Made by a program: the position numbers and the translations under genes. Positions 1 to 12,345 of a DNA stretch of 64,000 nucleotides are shown piece by piece. Each line of letters starts with the position of its first letter. The stretch's first letter is position 1. The stretch is taken from assembly GCF_023343835.1 (NCBI RefSeq), contig NC_064439.1, positions 24,554,933-24,618,932 on the forward strand, read 5' to 3'. The notes below the pieces were generated by a model. That model had not been told where the DNA came from and did no database searches. It saw only the letters and a program-made list of their open reading frames with translations. This DNA is from Lagopus muta. Taxonomy: Eukaryota; Chordata; Aves; Galliformes; Phasianidae.

Positions 1-2960
1 GGATGCAGCTGCAGTTTCCCATCACTAGATAGTGCTATTGCCTCAAGATGAGAAATCGTCTTGCTTTTAGTATTGTAGCTACCAGAAATAGAGGTGAGGA
101 ACAAATACAGCAAAGGTCCTCAGTGAAAGAAATAGACTGGCAAATGCACTGTAGAAAATGCAGTGTAGAAAATAAATAACTGCAGTAACGCTTACACTAA
201 GCCAAATATTTTCTTTAAATGAAAATATAACAGCAAAAGTCATTTGTTTCCAGTTATCTCACATATGTGCATGCTGAAATACAGCTTACTGCATAGTCAG
301 TATGTGGTGCCTTCTTTCTAATCTGTTAAATCAAATAGTAGCAAAACCTTCTAATGGTTGCTTTCTTTCTTTATTATAGCTATTTACTCTGCTTTTTTTT
401 TTTTTCCCCTAGGAATTAGTTCTGAATGCTACACAGAGGTAATTTTTGTTACTGGTGTTATACAAATAGTAACACAGCATGTCTCTCCTCCCTGTTCTTC
501 CATAGCTAGGAACTCTTAACAACAGACTTTGTAAAAATGTTTCTTCACATGTTAAGAAAAGAAAACATGAAGGAAAGACAATTCTTCCTATTTAAAAGAG
601 AAAACAACCAACAAGAGACCAAAAAATCAAAAGAGAAGAAAACTTTTTCTAAAGGCACTCAAAATGCAGTATCAGTTCAAAAGGAGTAAAGAATTGAACA
701 ATTAATGGTTGGAAAGTAGGGAACTTTGTTCTGCATGCTAATTTGTACCTCATTTCTCATCACAGATATTTCAGATAATGATGCATTTCTACTAATGCAA
801 AAGCTTGATTTCCAATATTAATTCCAACATCTTTATTAAGCTTTCTGTGTTATTCTGTTTTCTAAGGAAAAATAAGGAAACGTGAATGAACTAAAATCTT
901 CTGTCAGCTCTCACCCTAGCACAAATATACGATACTGATGCTTGGATCTCTGGCAGCCACCCATGGAACCTTTTTGCTTTTGCCAGGAACAGCTATGAGA
1001 CAGGCAAACAAAAGAACGTACCCACAAGTGCTGGCTACTCTTCAAGCCATTCTAAAATTCACCTCTTTTGGTTGGGACCTTTGATGTATCATTTCTGTAG
1101 GATTTGGCAGAGAATGTATTTGCACTGGCTACCTATTAACTTGCACGTAGATGTAGAATAAATGGGAATTTACTTATCTGTACAGAAATATATCAGTAAC
1201 AAGAATAAAAAGAGATGCATTTTTCTTAAGTGCCAAAGTTGGTTTATCAAGGCCATTTCAACAAACACAGCAGGGCCAGAAAGTACATTTTGTTATGGCA
1301 GCCTAACTAATTATTAGCACACCTGTCAGTGTGATTTATGTCCATACCAAGTAGCATTCCTTGAGAAAATCTCTGGGCATGGGTTACAGAATAATACCTG
1401 CCAAGAGCTACCTCTATAGAGCACCATGGATGAGGCTGAGGCTTCATTCCATCCACCCGAGGGAATCCCACCAGACTTCATAACCTTTCAGTGCTCCTGC
1501 ATGCCTTCCCATCACATACCATGGTACTGAAGGTGAATACCATTTTCTCAGTTTAGTGATAAGTGAACATCATTCTGGCAGGCTGCATTGGCTTATTTTG
1601 ACTGAAAAAAAAGTCATAAAGTAGTTACAGCTCCTAGCTCTGACTCATGTAGGTGTAGCCCAAGGCATTCTGAAGTGGGCTTTGGGTGCCTAAGCAGGAC
1701 GGAAACATCGTGGGGAATGCTTTTCTTGTAGAACATTCAGGATGGGAGCATACTGCAACTTGTCTGACATTTACAATCAAAATATAAAGATATTTAACAT
1801 TCTTTAATTTTTGTAATGAGCAAATTGCCTTTCCCTCACATTCTTTAAAATGCTCTTTAAAATATCAGCAAGATGCAGAAATTATTCTTCAAGTCTGCCA
1901 CTCAAAGGGCATCATTCAAATTTTTGGCACACGCTGAACACTGTGGATTGTTTTTAGTTAATTATTTGTTTAAAGCACATTTAATTAGCATGGATAGTAA
2001 TGCAGAGATCATACACTGTTTAAAGGCAGGCAGTATTTCTAACTTTACAGATCAGTGAGGTGTATTATTGCATGGCAATTCCATTGTTTGTGCAAGAAAT
2101 ACAGCAAATGAAGTTCCTTATCATAACAGGAGGTCAGACTTAAAGCCACCAGGTGTTTCTTTGGGCAAAAGAAGAAGGGAGTAATAAACTTAAGCACAGA
2201 TAACCCCTTTCTTTATTGTTTTATAATCCACTGTTCTCAAATAGATGGCAGTAAATTAGTTTTACAAGCCTGTAAAACTAATGCACCATATGGATTACGT
2301 GGACCTAGCACCAAATAAGTGTGTGATTTCCCAATTCAAGCAGGTGGAGGTCATGGTGATAAATTGAAACTGTTTGCTTTCCTGAAGGCCTTTGTTTCAC
2401 TCTCTGATTTAGCATAGGCATAAATTATACGTGTACTTCAGCTAGTCCAGCTTGCCTGCAACTACAATTTGTGGGTTCACATGCTCACAAAGAGTGAATA
2501 GTAAGTTCTGTAGAGAGGAATGATCTCACTGAGTCCGAAAGACAATAGGATTTATTTTATAAATAATATTAAGCAAATAAAACATAATATTTAATATGGT
2601 CATCTCTTTAACCAAAAATGAATGGAGAACAAAAAAAGAGTAGCTTGCAGATAAAAAATATGGAAATTATTCATCCATATATGTTTCAATGGTCTTTGAT
2701 GATGATTCATAAAAATACTGGCATAAATTAATTCAAGATAGAACCATTTATAATTGAACAAATCATCAGGAAAAAAAAAACTATGTAAAATTTGGCCTAT
2801 TAAAGCTGGTTCCTTGCCAGACATTAATATGAAGAAAGTAGGTTGCAGAAAGAAATCAGAGTTCTGCCTTAGATATCTAACTAAATATGTATTCAGTCAT
2901 TGACTTGTTGAATCACAACATTTTGTCTTCTACATTTCTGTCTTAACTAATTCCTCTTAA
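1..2960. other. Gene-poor AT-rich flank
   Basis: I see no supported gene here. Open frames on both strands are short (60-75 codons), have no recognisable motifs, and are what chance gives in AT-rich vertebrate DNA. There are short T and A runs but no clear repeat family. This is the distal upstream flank of C1GALT1. Confidence 0.6.
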
Positions 2961-2963
2961 CTA

Positions 2964-3758
2964 CAAGGCTGCTCCTAAAGCAATTCTCCTACTTTATAAT
3001 GCTGGCCCACAACCTCAGAGATGGATGTTGGTGATACGACATAGAAGTTGAACCTTCTCACTAATATTCCTTCACATTTTGTTGGCAGCAGAAGGGCAGT
3101 CTGACAAAATGGTGTCTAACGTGGAAGTGTGTATGAAGCAAAGGGGTGGAACTGAATTCTCACACGTGGATAAAATATCTCCCATTGATATTCATTGATG
3201 TTTGCTGAATGTTTATGGAGAGCAAACAGTGGATTTTGGCACAGTGAGGTGCTGGGTGGTGCATTTCAGCAGTGGAGACATCAATATGAAAGACAAGCCA
3301 CGTTCCAGACAGCCTTGCAGTCACACCACAAAACTAAGAGCATCTCAATCATATAGTCCATGTGAATCAATGGATTTTGACCAGGGAGCTACGTACAGAG
3401 CTGAATATTGGCTTCAACACATCGGAAATGGAGGTGGCCACATTGGAATATCCCAAAGTTTGTACCAGGTGGGTCTCACGAATGCTCACACAGGGAAAGA
3501 AAGAACACCACACGCAAGTTTACCAGGACCTATTGAGCCAACATGAGGTTGAAGGTGACATGTGGGCTCTTTTTCATCACTGGCAAAAACACGTAGGTAA
3601 TGGTAGTAACTACACAGAAAAAAAGCAGTGTTTTGGAGGTTTTGTTTGCTTGTTTTAATAGCGGAGAAGTTGCTCTATCAGATAGTGTTACTGCACTCTT
3701 TATCTGTTGCAGCTTCCATGGAAATAAAAAAGAGACATTACTTTTGGAACAACCTGCA
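2964..3758 (+). mobile_element. Decayed mariner transposon (Galluhop-like), internally deleted
   Basis: This is a relic of a Tc1/mariner DNA transposon, plus orientation. Two broken frames resemble a mariner transposase: 3202-3330 has the N-terminal helix-turn-helix pattern (YG...TV..W...F.SGD....D.PR), and 3430-3560 in another frame has KVCTRWVSRMLT followed by KEHHTQVYQDLL, which resembles the linker before the catalytic domain. The frames are shifted and the catalytic part is missing, so the copy is dead. The left end (CAAGGCTGCTCC, after a TA at 2962-2963) pairs imperfectly with the reverse complement of the right end (near 3735-3758), as terminal inverted repeats should. A second copy lies at 5006-5543 in the opposite orientation and aligns along most of its length. 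The family name Galluhop is from memory; the mariner assignment is firmer. Confidence 0.8.
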
Positions 3759-3779
3759 CAGACACCTGTATTCTCAGAC

Positions 3780-5000
3780 TGCTGCACAAAGAGATGCAGA
3801 GTTACACAGCTGATGTGTATCTGTTCGGATAGATACTCTTAAGCACTCCCCAAAGGGCTCTGTAGTGAAGATGCCCAGCCAGGGAGCTCCTGAAAACTAC
3901 CCAGAGATGTGCAAAGTGACAGAGGGCCTCTTAACCTGCCTTTGCCCTGTCATCTTTTGGAAGCTTGCAGGAAATGATCCTGTGTTTACCTAGATAGGGA
4001 AAGTCCTCGTTTCTTGCATAATGCCATGAAGTAGCTAATCTCCTTGTAAATCAAATTACTTCACATCATTTTCCCTCTCATTCATTCTCAGCCACGTTTA
4101 TCCCAGCATGCAGGAAAGGAAGTTGTGTGAATCTAATAATACTGAGATATTCCCATGGTTCCAATATGTTCCCCATCACTGCAGGTTTTATCAGGAGCAG
4201 AGGACAAAGCAGCAGCACACATACAAGAAAGGGATGGTGGTGAAGCACCAGGTGTGCTCCCCTTTCCCTCCCAGAGGGAGGGAATGGCTTTTCCCTCACA
4301 CAGCCACCAAGCATCACGCTGCTATGTAGCTCAACAGAAGGTTTGTAGAGGTGTTTGCTGCCGCTGCACATGCAAGGTATCTCCTTAGAAGAAACAGATC
4401 CCTTTGTGTTTCGTAACTCACCAATATCTGAGAGCAATAAGACTGCTTCTGTGTGTGATATACAAATCTCTGCATGTAGTGTTAAATAGCTGTTATGCAG
4501 TGGCCAACGCCCCGCCATTTGTTGAAGCAAACACTGTGCACAGCAATATTAATAGTCAGTCCATATCTGACCTTTGTTAAATTACAGCTCATTCCACCTT
4601 TGTTCTTTGAAATTCTCCTTTCTAACCAGCTTAGGAATAAGATAACTCAGTAAACAAATCAGTGTGAAAAAGTGTAGCAGCTCATGCATACATACGTGAT
4701 ACACATAGGCCATGATCCCTGGCAGTAGCACTCCCACGATGCAAACCAGACTTTCGGGTTTGCCAAGCAAGATGCAGTCTCGCATTCAACTCCGTGATAT
4801 TTAATACCTGTAATATGAGACATTTTGAAAACTTTACCTATTTCAAAATGTTAAGGCACACCATGGACATGGGTGGACAGAACTGCAATCAGAATCTGAA
4901 GTAGTAAAAAAGAAAAAGAAAAAAAAAAAAGGAGGAAACAAGGAGACAAAGACACCTCTACCTCATCTGCTGCCTTTGCCAATTCCATTGCCTTTGTTAT
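3780..5000. other. Intervening non-coding sequence between two mariner relics
   Basis: No gene is supported. A 150-codon minus frame at 4078-4530 has no domain, no start context and no splice pattern. An A-rich tract lies at 4905-4932. Confidence 0.5.
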
Positions 5001-5005
5001 ATGTA

Positions 5006-5543
5006 GGCCAGTCCAAAAATAACACCTCTTGTTTATTTCTATGCAAACTACAACAGATACACAGAGCACAATCGCACTGATAGCGCAACTTCTCAGCTAC
5101 AAAGCACTATTTTTCAACAGAGTCACAGCCATCAGCTGTGTATTTTCAGCAGTGATAAACATGAGCCTGCATGCTGCGATCACAGCCACCTTCATGGTGG
5201 TCCTGAACATGGTTTATCTTTCACACTGCCCTCACCACTGCTGGAACGCAGCACCAACCACCTCACTGTGCTCACATCCATCCTCAGGGCTCCACAAACG
5301 CTCAGCAAACATCAGTGAATACTGGTGGGCAGCACTTTTATCACATGGAGGAATTGAATTCCATGCCTTTGCTTCATGTGCGCTTCCACTTTAGATGTTC
5401 TGCCCCTCTGCTGCCACCTGTTGCATGGCAACAAAACGTAGTGGAACATTGGTGGGAAGGTTCAATTCCACTGCCAGACTGACATTCACCTCTTATGTCA
5501 TGGGCCAACATAATAGGAACCAGTACTTCCAGAGCAGCCCTCG
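5006..5543 (-). mobile_element. Second mariner relic, minus orientation, about 540 bp
   Basis: Read on the minus strand this aligns with the copy at 2964-3758. It shows the same 5' end (CGAGGGCTGCTCTGGAAG against CAAGGCTGCTCCTAAAG), the same leader around 5341-5480, the start of the transposase near 5285-5310, and the same 3' end (GTTTATTTCTATGCAAAC and TGATAGCGCAACTTCTC at 5031-5095). TA dinucleotides flank both sides (5004-5005 and 5544-5545), as expected of a mariner TA target duplication. Most of the transposase has been lost by internal deletion, so it is non-autonomous. Confidence 0.8.
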
Positions 5544-6121
5544 TAGTTTACAGCTGTATTTATTAATGCCCAACACTCAAACTCTCCCATCAAGTGTGCT
5601 CGCCTCAACTTTGCCCCTACTGTGATGGAACTGCTCAGGGAAATCCTGTTCACTTCTGGTCATCGTTTCGAGGACACAGCAAGGAGCAGAATGAGGCAGG
5701 ACTGGAACTATGACAGGAACTTCTGCAGCCAACACAGAAGCCTCATCTCGTGCAGCCGTGCCAGTGACTCATTAGGAGAAGAGCCGAGGGAAGGGCACAG
5801 CTGGGGCCAGACGGTTTCAGAGAGCGAGCACACATCGACCTGCAGGAGGGCAAAGCCGCAGTTCGAGCTGAACCCCACTGACAGGAGCTGCACCCGCACT
5901 CTTTGCAGCACTATAATCCTTATCTACAGAACCCCATTAACTTCCTGCTACCTGCCAAACACTTCCTTGGTCACACTGCAACGCCAACCACCTAAATCCG
6001 CAGCTCGTCAACATACTTAACCGCATTTTCCCAGGAAAGATATCCAGAACGCAACGTCACCAGCGCTGGGAAGGCAGGTGGCGTTTGCACTGGGCGATAA
6101 GGAGCGATTGCAGAGTGCTCG

Positions 6122-6134
6122 GTCTCCTAGCAAC
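6122..6134 (+). promoter_or_regulatory. RFX X-box match
   Basis: The 13 bases GTCTCCTAGCAAC fit the X-box consensus GTYNCCNNGNAAC at every fixed position. RFX factors bind such sites, often in promoters of ciliary genes. It sits at the left edge of the CpG island, 15 bases before an ATG at 6149. A match alone does not prove binding. Confidence 0.5.
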
Positions 6135-6148
6135 CGGGCAGCCGCCTC

Positions 6149-6223
6149 ATGGCAATTCGGCAGCGCGGAGGCTCCGGGCCGGCGGCACCGTGGAGGCGAG
6201 GGGCTGGGAGCGGCGGTAGGAAG
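6149..6223 (+). other. Candidate alternative first exon (25-codon open frame to a donor)
   Basis: An ATG at 6149 opens a 25-codon basic, Gly/Arg-rich frame that runs exactly to a good 5' splice site (AGGAAG then GTAAGCG at 6224). The X-box is just upstream. It could be an alternative 5' exon of C1GALT1, the first exon of an unrecognised transcript, or chance in GC-rich DNA. No partner exon is identified. Confidence 0.25.
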
Positions 6224-6599
6224 GTAAGCGGACCACGAAGGACCGCGCTGTCGGGGGGGACGTGCGCGGAGGGAAGCATGCTTAAGAACTCGCGAGCGCT
6301 GCGGGGAGCGGACGCCCTCAGCTGCCTCGCCGCTCTCCCAGCACGACGCGTGGCTCGTCCCGCACAGCCGCCGACGCAGCGCGGGTGCCCCGCAGCGCCG
6401 GGAGCAGCCGGACGGGACGGCCGTGGCAGCACCGGGGGCGCGCGTCATGACGCCCCCCACAGACGGCGGCCATCGGCGGATAGAATGCGCCAGGGATTAA
6501 ATGCGCGTGCCCCGGATGGCCACGCCCTCCCCGGCGCTCGCCGCCCAATCAGCGTACGGCGGGGCGTGGCGGGCCCCGCCCTCGGCGGGGTGCGCGGCG

Positions 6600-6717
6600 C
6601 GGGGTGACGCGCAGGGCGGAGGGATGGTGGCGGCGCGGCCGTGTGCGCGGCGCGCGGCCAACGGCTGCTTGGGGGTCGCGCGGCGGAGCGCGCGCCGGGT
6701 CCCCGCCGGCCGCTGAG
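6600..6717 (+). other. C1GALT1: C1GALT1 non-coding exon 1 (probable)
   Basis: The CCAAT and GC boxes at 6545-6620 point to transcription starting about 6590-6625. A strong donor follows at 6717/6718 (GCTGAG then GTGAGG). From here the next good acceptor before the start codon is at 12345/12346. The exact start is an inference. A 30-codon upstream frame begins at 6624 and stops at 6714-6716, immediately before the donor. Confidence 0.5.
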
Positions 6718-9700
6718 GTGAGGGAAGCGTGGCGAGGGGGGGCCGAGGGCCGGCGGAGGGCAGCGAGGGGGCCGCCGGCAGCGTCGGGCCGCGTGGGAAG
6801 GGGCCGGGAGGGGCCGCCCGGGGGAGCACCGGCCGCGGGGACGGCGGGCGTCCGCCGGGAGCGGAGGGGCCCCGCGGGCGGAGAGGAGACGCTCGGCAGG
6901 CCGCGCTCGGCAGCGGCCGCGCGGAGGGGAGGTACGGCGGCGAGACGGGGCCCGGGGCCGGCCTGCGGGGCGCGGCGCGGCCGGGGGCTGACCTGTTGCT
7001 GCGGGGGCTGCCGGAGCCGGCGGCCCTTCGTGCCGCGTGTGCGGCTGCGGCCAGTTCCGTGCCGCCGTGAACCGCCTGCAGCGGGCACCGCTACGCCTGA
7101 CTGTGGGAGCGGCCGAGCGGTTCCGGCCGGGAAGGGACCTCTCCTAAGAAGTGCTTACGCCGGTAGAATGTTAAACGATGGTTTTGAAAGCGGAGAACGT
7201 CATCTGCGCTTGGCTGACAGGGAAGCTGCCCGGCCCTCGGTGCAGCATTTGTGGATGTACAGCTTCGTGCCAGGAGCGCCGATGTGTGCACAGAGCTTCT
7301 AGAAACAGCGGTTCCTACTGAGCAGAAAGCCTTCACTGGCATGTGCAGCTAACTGTGCTTTCTGTGCTTTGCCTCTAAGTACCTTGTTGCATCACTTGAC
7401 TGTTCCAGGCACAGTGTAAAAGCCATCGATTCCATTGCCAATGGTGCAGCCCGCAGAGGACACTGGAGGTTGGACTCAGTGCTCCTTCCAACGCAGGATA
7501 TGCTGTGATTCTCTGGCCTGTGCCTTCTGCTTCGTGCTGGGGCCTCGCTGCTTCCTGCTTTCTCCATCAGTAAGGGGACACAGGGAAAAGTCAGCTGTGT
7601 GTGTACCATGTTTTACATGATTAATTTGTGAAATCTTGAGCAAAAGAGGATGGAATGATAGTGGGATGAAAGGTGCAAGAGTTCTGGATCTCTGCTGTTT
7701 TCTGCATAACGTATTCTCTAAGTTTCAAAACCACGGATTGATTTTTGACTGTTGAACGTGTTTCCTCTTGAAACAACATTAGATGGTTTTATGGTCTGCG
7801 TTTAATTCAAAGTGTTAATTATAAGGTGTTCATCATAAGCAGCTAGCAGAGTGAGGGCAATATTTCAGGCTGTGGTAAGAGGCTCATCACCAGGAATGCA
7901 AAGGAGTGCAGAGGCACGACAGTAGTGGTGGTGGAACCATGGGGGAACCATGAATCTCATTAGAGGAATTAGAGATTAGTGTTTGTGTCCTGTCACAGGA
8001 CAGCCATCGGCCCCATTGCCCAGGGTGTGACACACAGCATGTCAACAGGCTTTCTGGAACAGCTTACAGGGTTGAGAGGGGTAACTGCCAGCAGAGCATG
8101 GGTCGTCTTATGGGATGCAGGAGAGGAGCATCTTGTGATTGTATAGAGCTTCTTACAGATGCTTAAGGGAGGGACCAGAGGAGGGGAGCAAGGTGGTTTG
8201 CAGAGCAACAATTATGGGAAAATAGATGGAAAAGAGGATAAAAAGGCCCAGTCAAGTGCAAACAAACACTGGTCAGCATGTTTGTCTGGTTGTATCCTAT
8301 ACTGGATTTCTGCAGCCTGTTCCTTTTTGTCATTAAGCTCCATATATAACTGTTCTCCTGGAAGAGAGGACTCTGTATTCATATGTGAAGTCTCAGTGCC
8401 AGCAACAGGAATGATACTGTAAGCTGTAGGGACCTCTGTGACTGATGAGAGAGAGAGAGAGTCTAGGTGCCACCAGCTGGGTTGGTGACCTGGAGAGAGC
8501 AGAGCACATGTGTGTTGGCAGGTCTGCCACTATATGGTTGCTCGTGAGCATTGGGCTGGGCTGGATGGTGAGTAGGACAGCGGGCCCGGGGCCAAGTATG
8601 AGTGCAACTGGGTGTGGGCACAGTGCTAGTGAGATGAGGGGATATTTGAGCTGGCAGTGAGAGAGATCAGAAGAGAATATGAGGTTTGAAAATTGTTTTA
8701 GGGGCCCATTGGTGTACGTGTGTGAGAGAGGTGACCGGATACAAAGGCTGTCTGGGTACTGGATAGGTGGAGCATCTGGGGCCGTTCAGTGAGGAATCTG
8801 TGGTGCATCCATGGGGAGTTGGCACTGTGAATCATGATGAGATCTGAACCAGGAATGGGAGGGGGTCTGTGGGGAGACCAGCAGTTCCTGGTTAGATCGA
8901 GTCCCTGTAGAGATCCGCGTTGTGCATATGCTCGTATTTCACACTAACAGACCTTTGTCTTGGCCAGGGAACAGCGTGAGGTGTTGTGCATGTGTGCTGT
9001 ACAGCCTCAGCCTTGCTGCTGCTGGTGCCTGGGACAAGAAGCTGCAGCAGCCTCGGGCTGGCGTGACCGGCAGCACCCAGCAGGTGAAAGTTACTGCAAG
9101 TTGAGGATGCAGGAATCTTTGGTTCTCAAAACATAAATTTGAAGCCAAACCAATGACTGCTAAGTTGTCATAGAGTTTTAAAACACTTGTCGTTTTGGCT
9201 GATGTGAATAAGGCTACTTACATGAGTGTGTAAGTAGATAAACAGATTTATTTAAGCTGTCATGATGTAGTAATGGAGCACAAGTGTAAGCTTATCGTTA
9301 CAGGGCTTTTTTCCTTTCCTTTTAAATTGCATCTCTTTTTGAAGTCAAAAGAAGTGAAGATAGAAGTAGGAATAAAAATGGGAATCTTTTAGTGTCCTGT
9401 GTTCTGCACTTGCCTTTTCCTTCTACTTGTATCTCACCCCTGAATAAATCCCTTTTTGGAAAAGAGTGGTAACAAGGAAGTGGGATTGGGAGTGTTTGTC
9501 ATCATAAGAACTGCTGTCGCTTTCAGTAACTGCTGCTGGCAAGTTAAAAGGCACCGCATGTGTCAAATAGCAACATACTGTTAAAAAACAGAAGTACTGT
9601 CCTGTGTGCTGCTGGAGTTCATGAGCATATGGGGATATATGTGTGTATGTCCAGTTTGTTGATATGAAATGAAGTCGTGAGCAGATTATTTCCAATTGAA

Positions 9701-12345
9701 AACTGTATAATAATAATGGTAATATTGAACAGCGAAACAACTTTTTTCTAGTAGAAACTGCTGCAGCTAGTTTGTGTGCATCCATGGGTTGTTTTTCCTC
9801 CTTTTAAATATGCTGAAGGAAGGCATTGTGTTATCCTGGCACTCTCCCTTTGCTCATTTCCAGTTCTGAGCTGACCTTTGTGGTGATACGTGGGACAAGT
9901 TAAAGCACAAAAAGATATCTTTAGTGCAGTGAGTGCTTTTCAGAGTCACTGGCTGCTTGTGCGTCTGGGCTTTCCCTTAAATTGTGGCCAGGGTAGGGTT
10001 GGGCACCTCATTTAAGTTTTTGGGTTTTCTGTCCAAGTTTATGGCATATAAGACACAGAAATAAAGCTAGGCACATTATATATGACAATATATGATTAAA
10101 AACTGTATGTTGTGCTTGTTCATATTAAAGAATTACAACTCCTTTACAGCTTGGTACAGCCTTTTGACCTCTTAGTTTTTCTTCTGTGCTTTAAGTTGCA
10201 TTTCCAGTTCTGTTTCATTTTCCTGGCAGTGTGGAAAGGAGGCTTTGTCGCATGCTGCAGCTTCTCCCCCCTCAGCTGAGCCAGGTGGCTTCTGGAGGCC
10301 CCAGCCCCATGGCTACACCTGCCTTCTGTCCTCTCTGCTTTTTGATCCAAGGATGTCAAAGGGGCAGGAAGCCGGTGTTTGGAGTGGGTGTTGCTGCGTG
10401 GTGATTCATGCAGCTTGCTTGGGGCTGGCACTTTGCTAAAGGCTCTTCATAGCCAGCAAGGGAGGTGGATGCGGGCTGGATGGGTTGTGCTGGTGGCGGC
10501 GGATCTTGGATGCTGATCTCTAGAAGGCATTCAGCCTTTGATGAAGATCGATACCTTTGCTTAGAAGCAGCTGTGTGCGTGGGGCCTTGATGAGACGTGG
10601 CAGCATCAGCTTATGATTTGTGGTCATCGTGGTGTTTTTCTTTACTGATGTTTGCTGTTGTAATAACGTAGATCAAATACGTTACAGACAGCAGAATACC
10701 AACTTGAAATACCATTTTTGCTGTAACGCTGACAATTACCCAACAAGCTTTTTAGAGGAATGTCCCACCTTAATAATGTGCAGAACAGAGGTGTCATTTT
10801 GGGACTGACCTACTGTGTTAGGAAAGTGACAGCTGGAGGTGAATTCAAAGCAACATCATTAGCATGGCATAAGGATGCTGAGAGAAGATACCCTTGTAGC
10901 CAGGTTCACCGCAGTGTCATGGAGCACTGCAACATTTCTGTTCCCTAACAGTTTCTCTCTTTACTGCTGTCTGTTTGCCTCAGACACACCTTTGCAGTCT
11001 GGGCGCTGTGCATTCTGAGATCTCTTGCCCAAGCTCTTCTGTACACCAGTGTTGGTTTTTCCTTCTGCTCTGTAGAGATGTTGATGTCACAGGGAGGCTG
11101 AAGGGTTTTGCAATAGAACGTCTGAGCGCTTGCTTCCGCCTGCCTTATCCCTGGTGGCAGCTGGTTGTGTAGGAAGTACTGCTCATTTTAAAGTCAGTCC
11201 TCTTGCTCTGTGCATTCTCTAACCTTTTTTTTGGCTCCCAACTAACTAAATGGGGTTCTGCCTCATGATGTGAAGAATGATGCTAATGGAGGGAATGCCA
11301 ACAGCTCGTTTGTAAGGTTGGCGTGACTCCGGTATGTGTTTAACAGTCTGTGTTTCTGTGGCTTAGTCGTGAATTCTTTGAACACATCTCAACTCCTTTC
11401 AAATCTCTCAGGCCTCCATGGCCTGGAGTTGGCCCACAGGTGCTTAATAGATGTAAATTCACCATTGTTTTAGATGTATAAAGCTCATTTTACATAGATG
11501 TAGGTCTTTCTTTAAAGTTCTTACAATGCTAAGCCAAGTCCTTTTCTTTTTGAGCAGCACAGGTGTGGCCAAAGATTAGGTTTACATGACTGGAATAAAT
11601 GTTTTTTGACATGTAGGAGTGGCTTTGAGGCTGAAGTGCTTTGTTCTCCTCTTCTTCCAAATGCCTTCTAAAAGGGAGTGTTTCTTTACTGAAATTCTGA
11701 TGTTCTCTCACTTTTCTTCTGGAAGTCTGTCCTCAGTACTTCTAAAAGTGAAAGGAAGATGCCCTACTTTGAGATCAGAGTAGATTGACTTTTGTAAGTC
11801 TTGAATGTCTGCTTGTATTTGGCATCTGTTTAAGAATTCCTATGATATTCCAACTGCTGGAGTTCATCTCACGCCCGCACAGTATCTCAACCTGTATGTT
11901 GCCTTGGATCATCTCTTAGTTTTGTAAGACAGGCATTACCTTTTTAAGCACAGTTTTCTTAAGGCCAAGAGAAGTGAACATGTATTACCATTTTATATTT
12001 AAGATATTGCACTTTAAAGTATTCTTGTATAAATGTTCTATCAGTATGGTCAAAGAAGTGCTTTCTGTGTGCACAGGCACTCTTGTGTATTTGGCTTGTC
12101 CTTTATAATTGTAAGCTAAGTAGTACACAGTCGGGTTTGGCCCTAAATATGTCTGTACATTTTCTGTAACCAGTTGCATTGCTTCTGTACTTAAACTCCC
12201 ATGCAAGCCCAGGGGTTCTGGATCAGAGTTAGATTTGAGGTTTCTTCTTTAAGGTGTTTTGTCCTTGATTTCTTGTTGTATGTTAGATTTGAGTTATGTG
12301 TTAGGCTGCTTTACCCTTAATGTATTTTCCACTTGTTTTTGACAG
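6718..12345 (+). other. C1GALT1 intron 1
   Basis: This 5.6-kb intron starts in the CpG island and becomes ordinary AT-rich sequence. It holds a short CR1 3' end (about 7455-7516), a GA run at 8445-8460 and many short chance frames. The branch and acceptor region before 12346 is pyrimidine-rich (CACTTGTTTTTGACAG). I see no internal exon that I can support. Confidence 0.55.
7455..7516 (+). repeat. CR1 LINE 3' end, short fragment
   Basis: The stretch has the CR1 3' UTR pattern: GAGGTTGGACTC, then CCTTCCAAC, then a degenerate GTGATTCT tail. It is plus orientation and a small old 5'-truncated remnant. Confidence 0.6.

Larger units (their letters stand above)
6040..7130. promoter_or_regulatory. 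CpG island promoter of C1GALT1
   Basis: About 1.1 kb is very GC-rich and dense in CpG, in sharp contrast to the AT-rich DNA on both sides. It holds a CCAAT box (6545-6549 in GCCCAATCAG), a KLF/Sp1-like site (GGGGCGTGGC 6561-6570), CCCCGCCC near 6574, GGGCGG near 6615 and a TGACGC half-CRE near 6604. It has no TATA box. The long frames through it (for instance 6604-7302) are composition artefacts. The position, 5.6 kb upstream of the first coding exon, fits a housekeeping promoter with a non-coding first exon. The left part (6040-6230) contains a separate X-box and a possible second first exon. Confidence 0.85.

Noticed and set aside
3202-3842. Four overlapping frames of 80-114 codons
   Set aside because: They are broken pieces of the mariner transposase and its 3' end, or their shadows, not host genes.
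4078-4530. 150-codon minus frame
   Set aside because: No recognised motif, a different frame is also open on the plus strand, and there is no promoter or splice context.
5029-6020. Plus-strand frames of 121, 76 and 132 codons
   Set aside because: The first two are antisense to the second mariner relic. The third spans unique DNA without motifs or splice logic.
6604-7302. 232-codon open frame in the CpG island (and 179- and 152-codon frames beside it)
   Set aside because: Composition is almost only Arg, Gly, Ala and Pro, frames are open on both strands at once, and no domain is present. This is the usual effect of few stop codons in GC-rich DNA.
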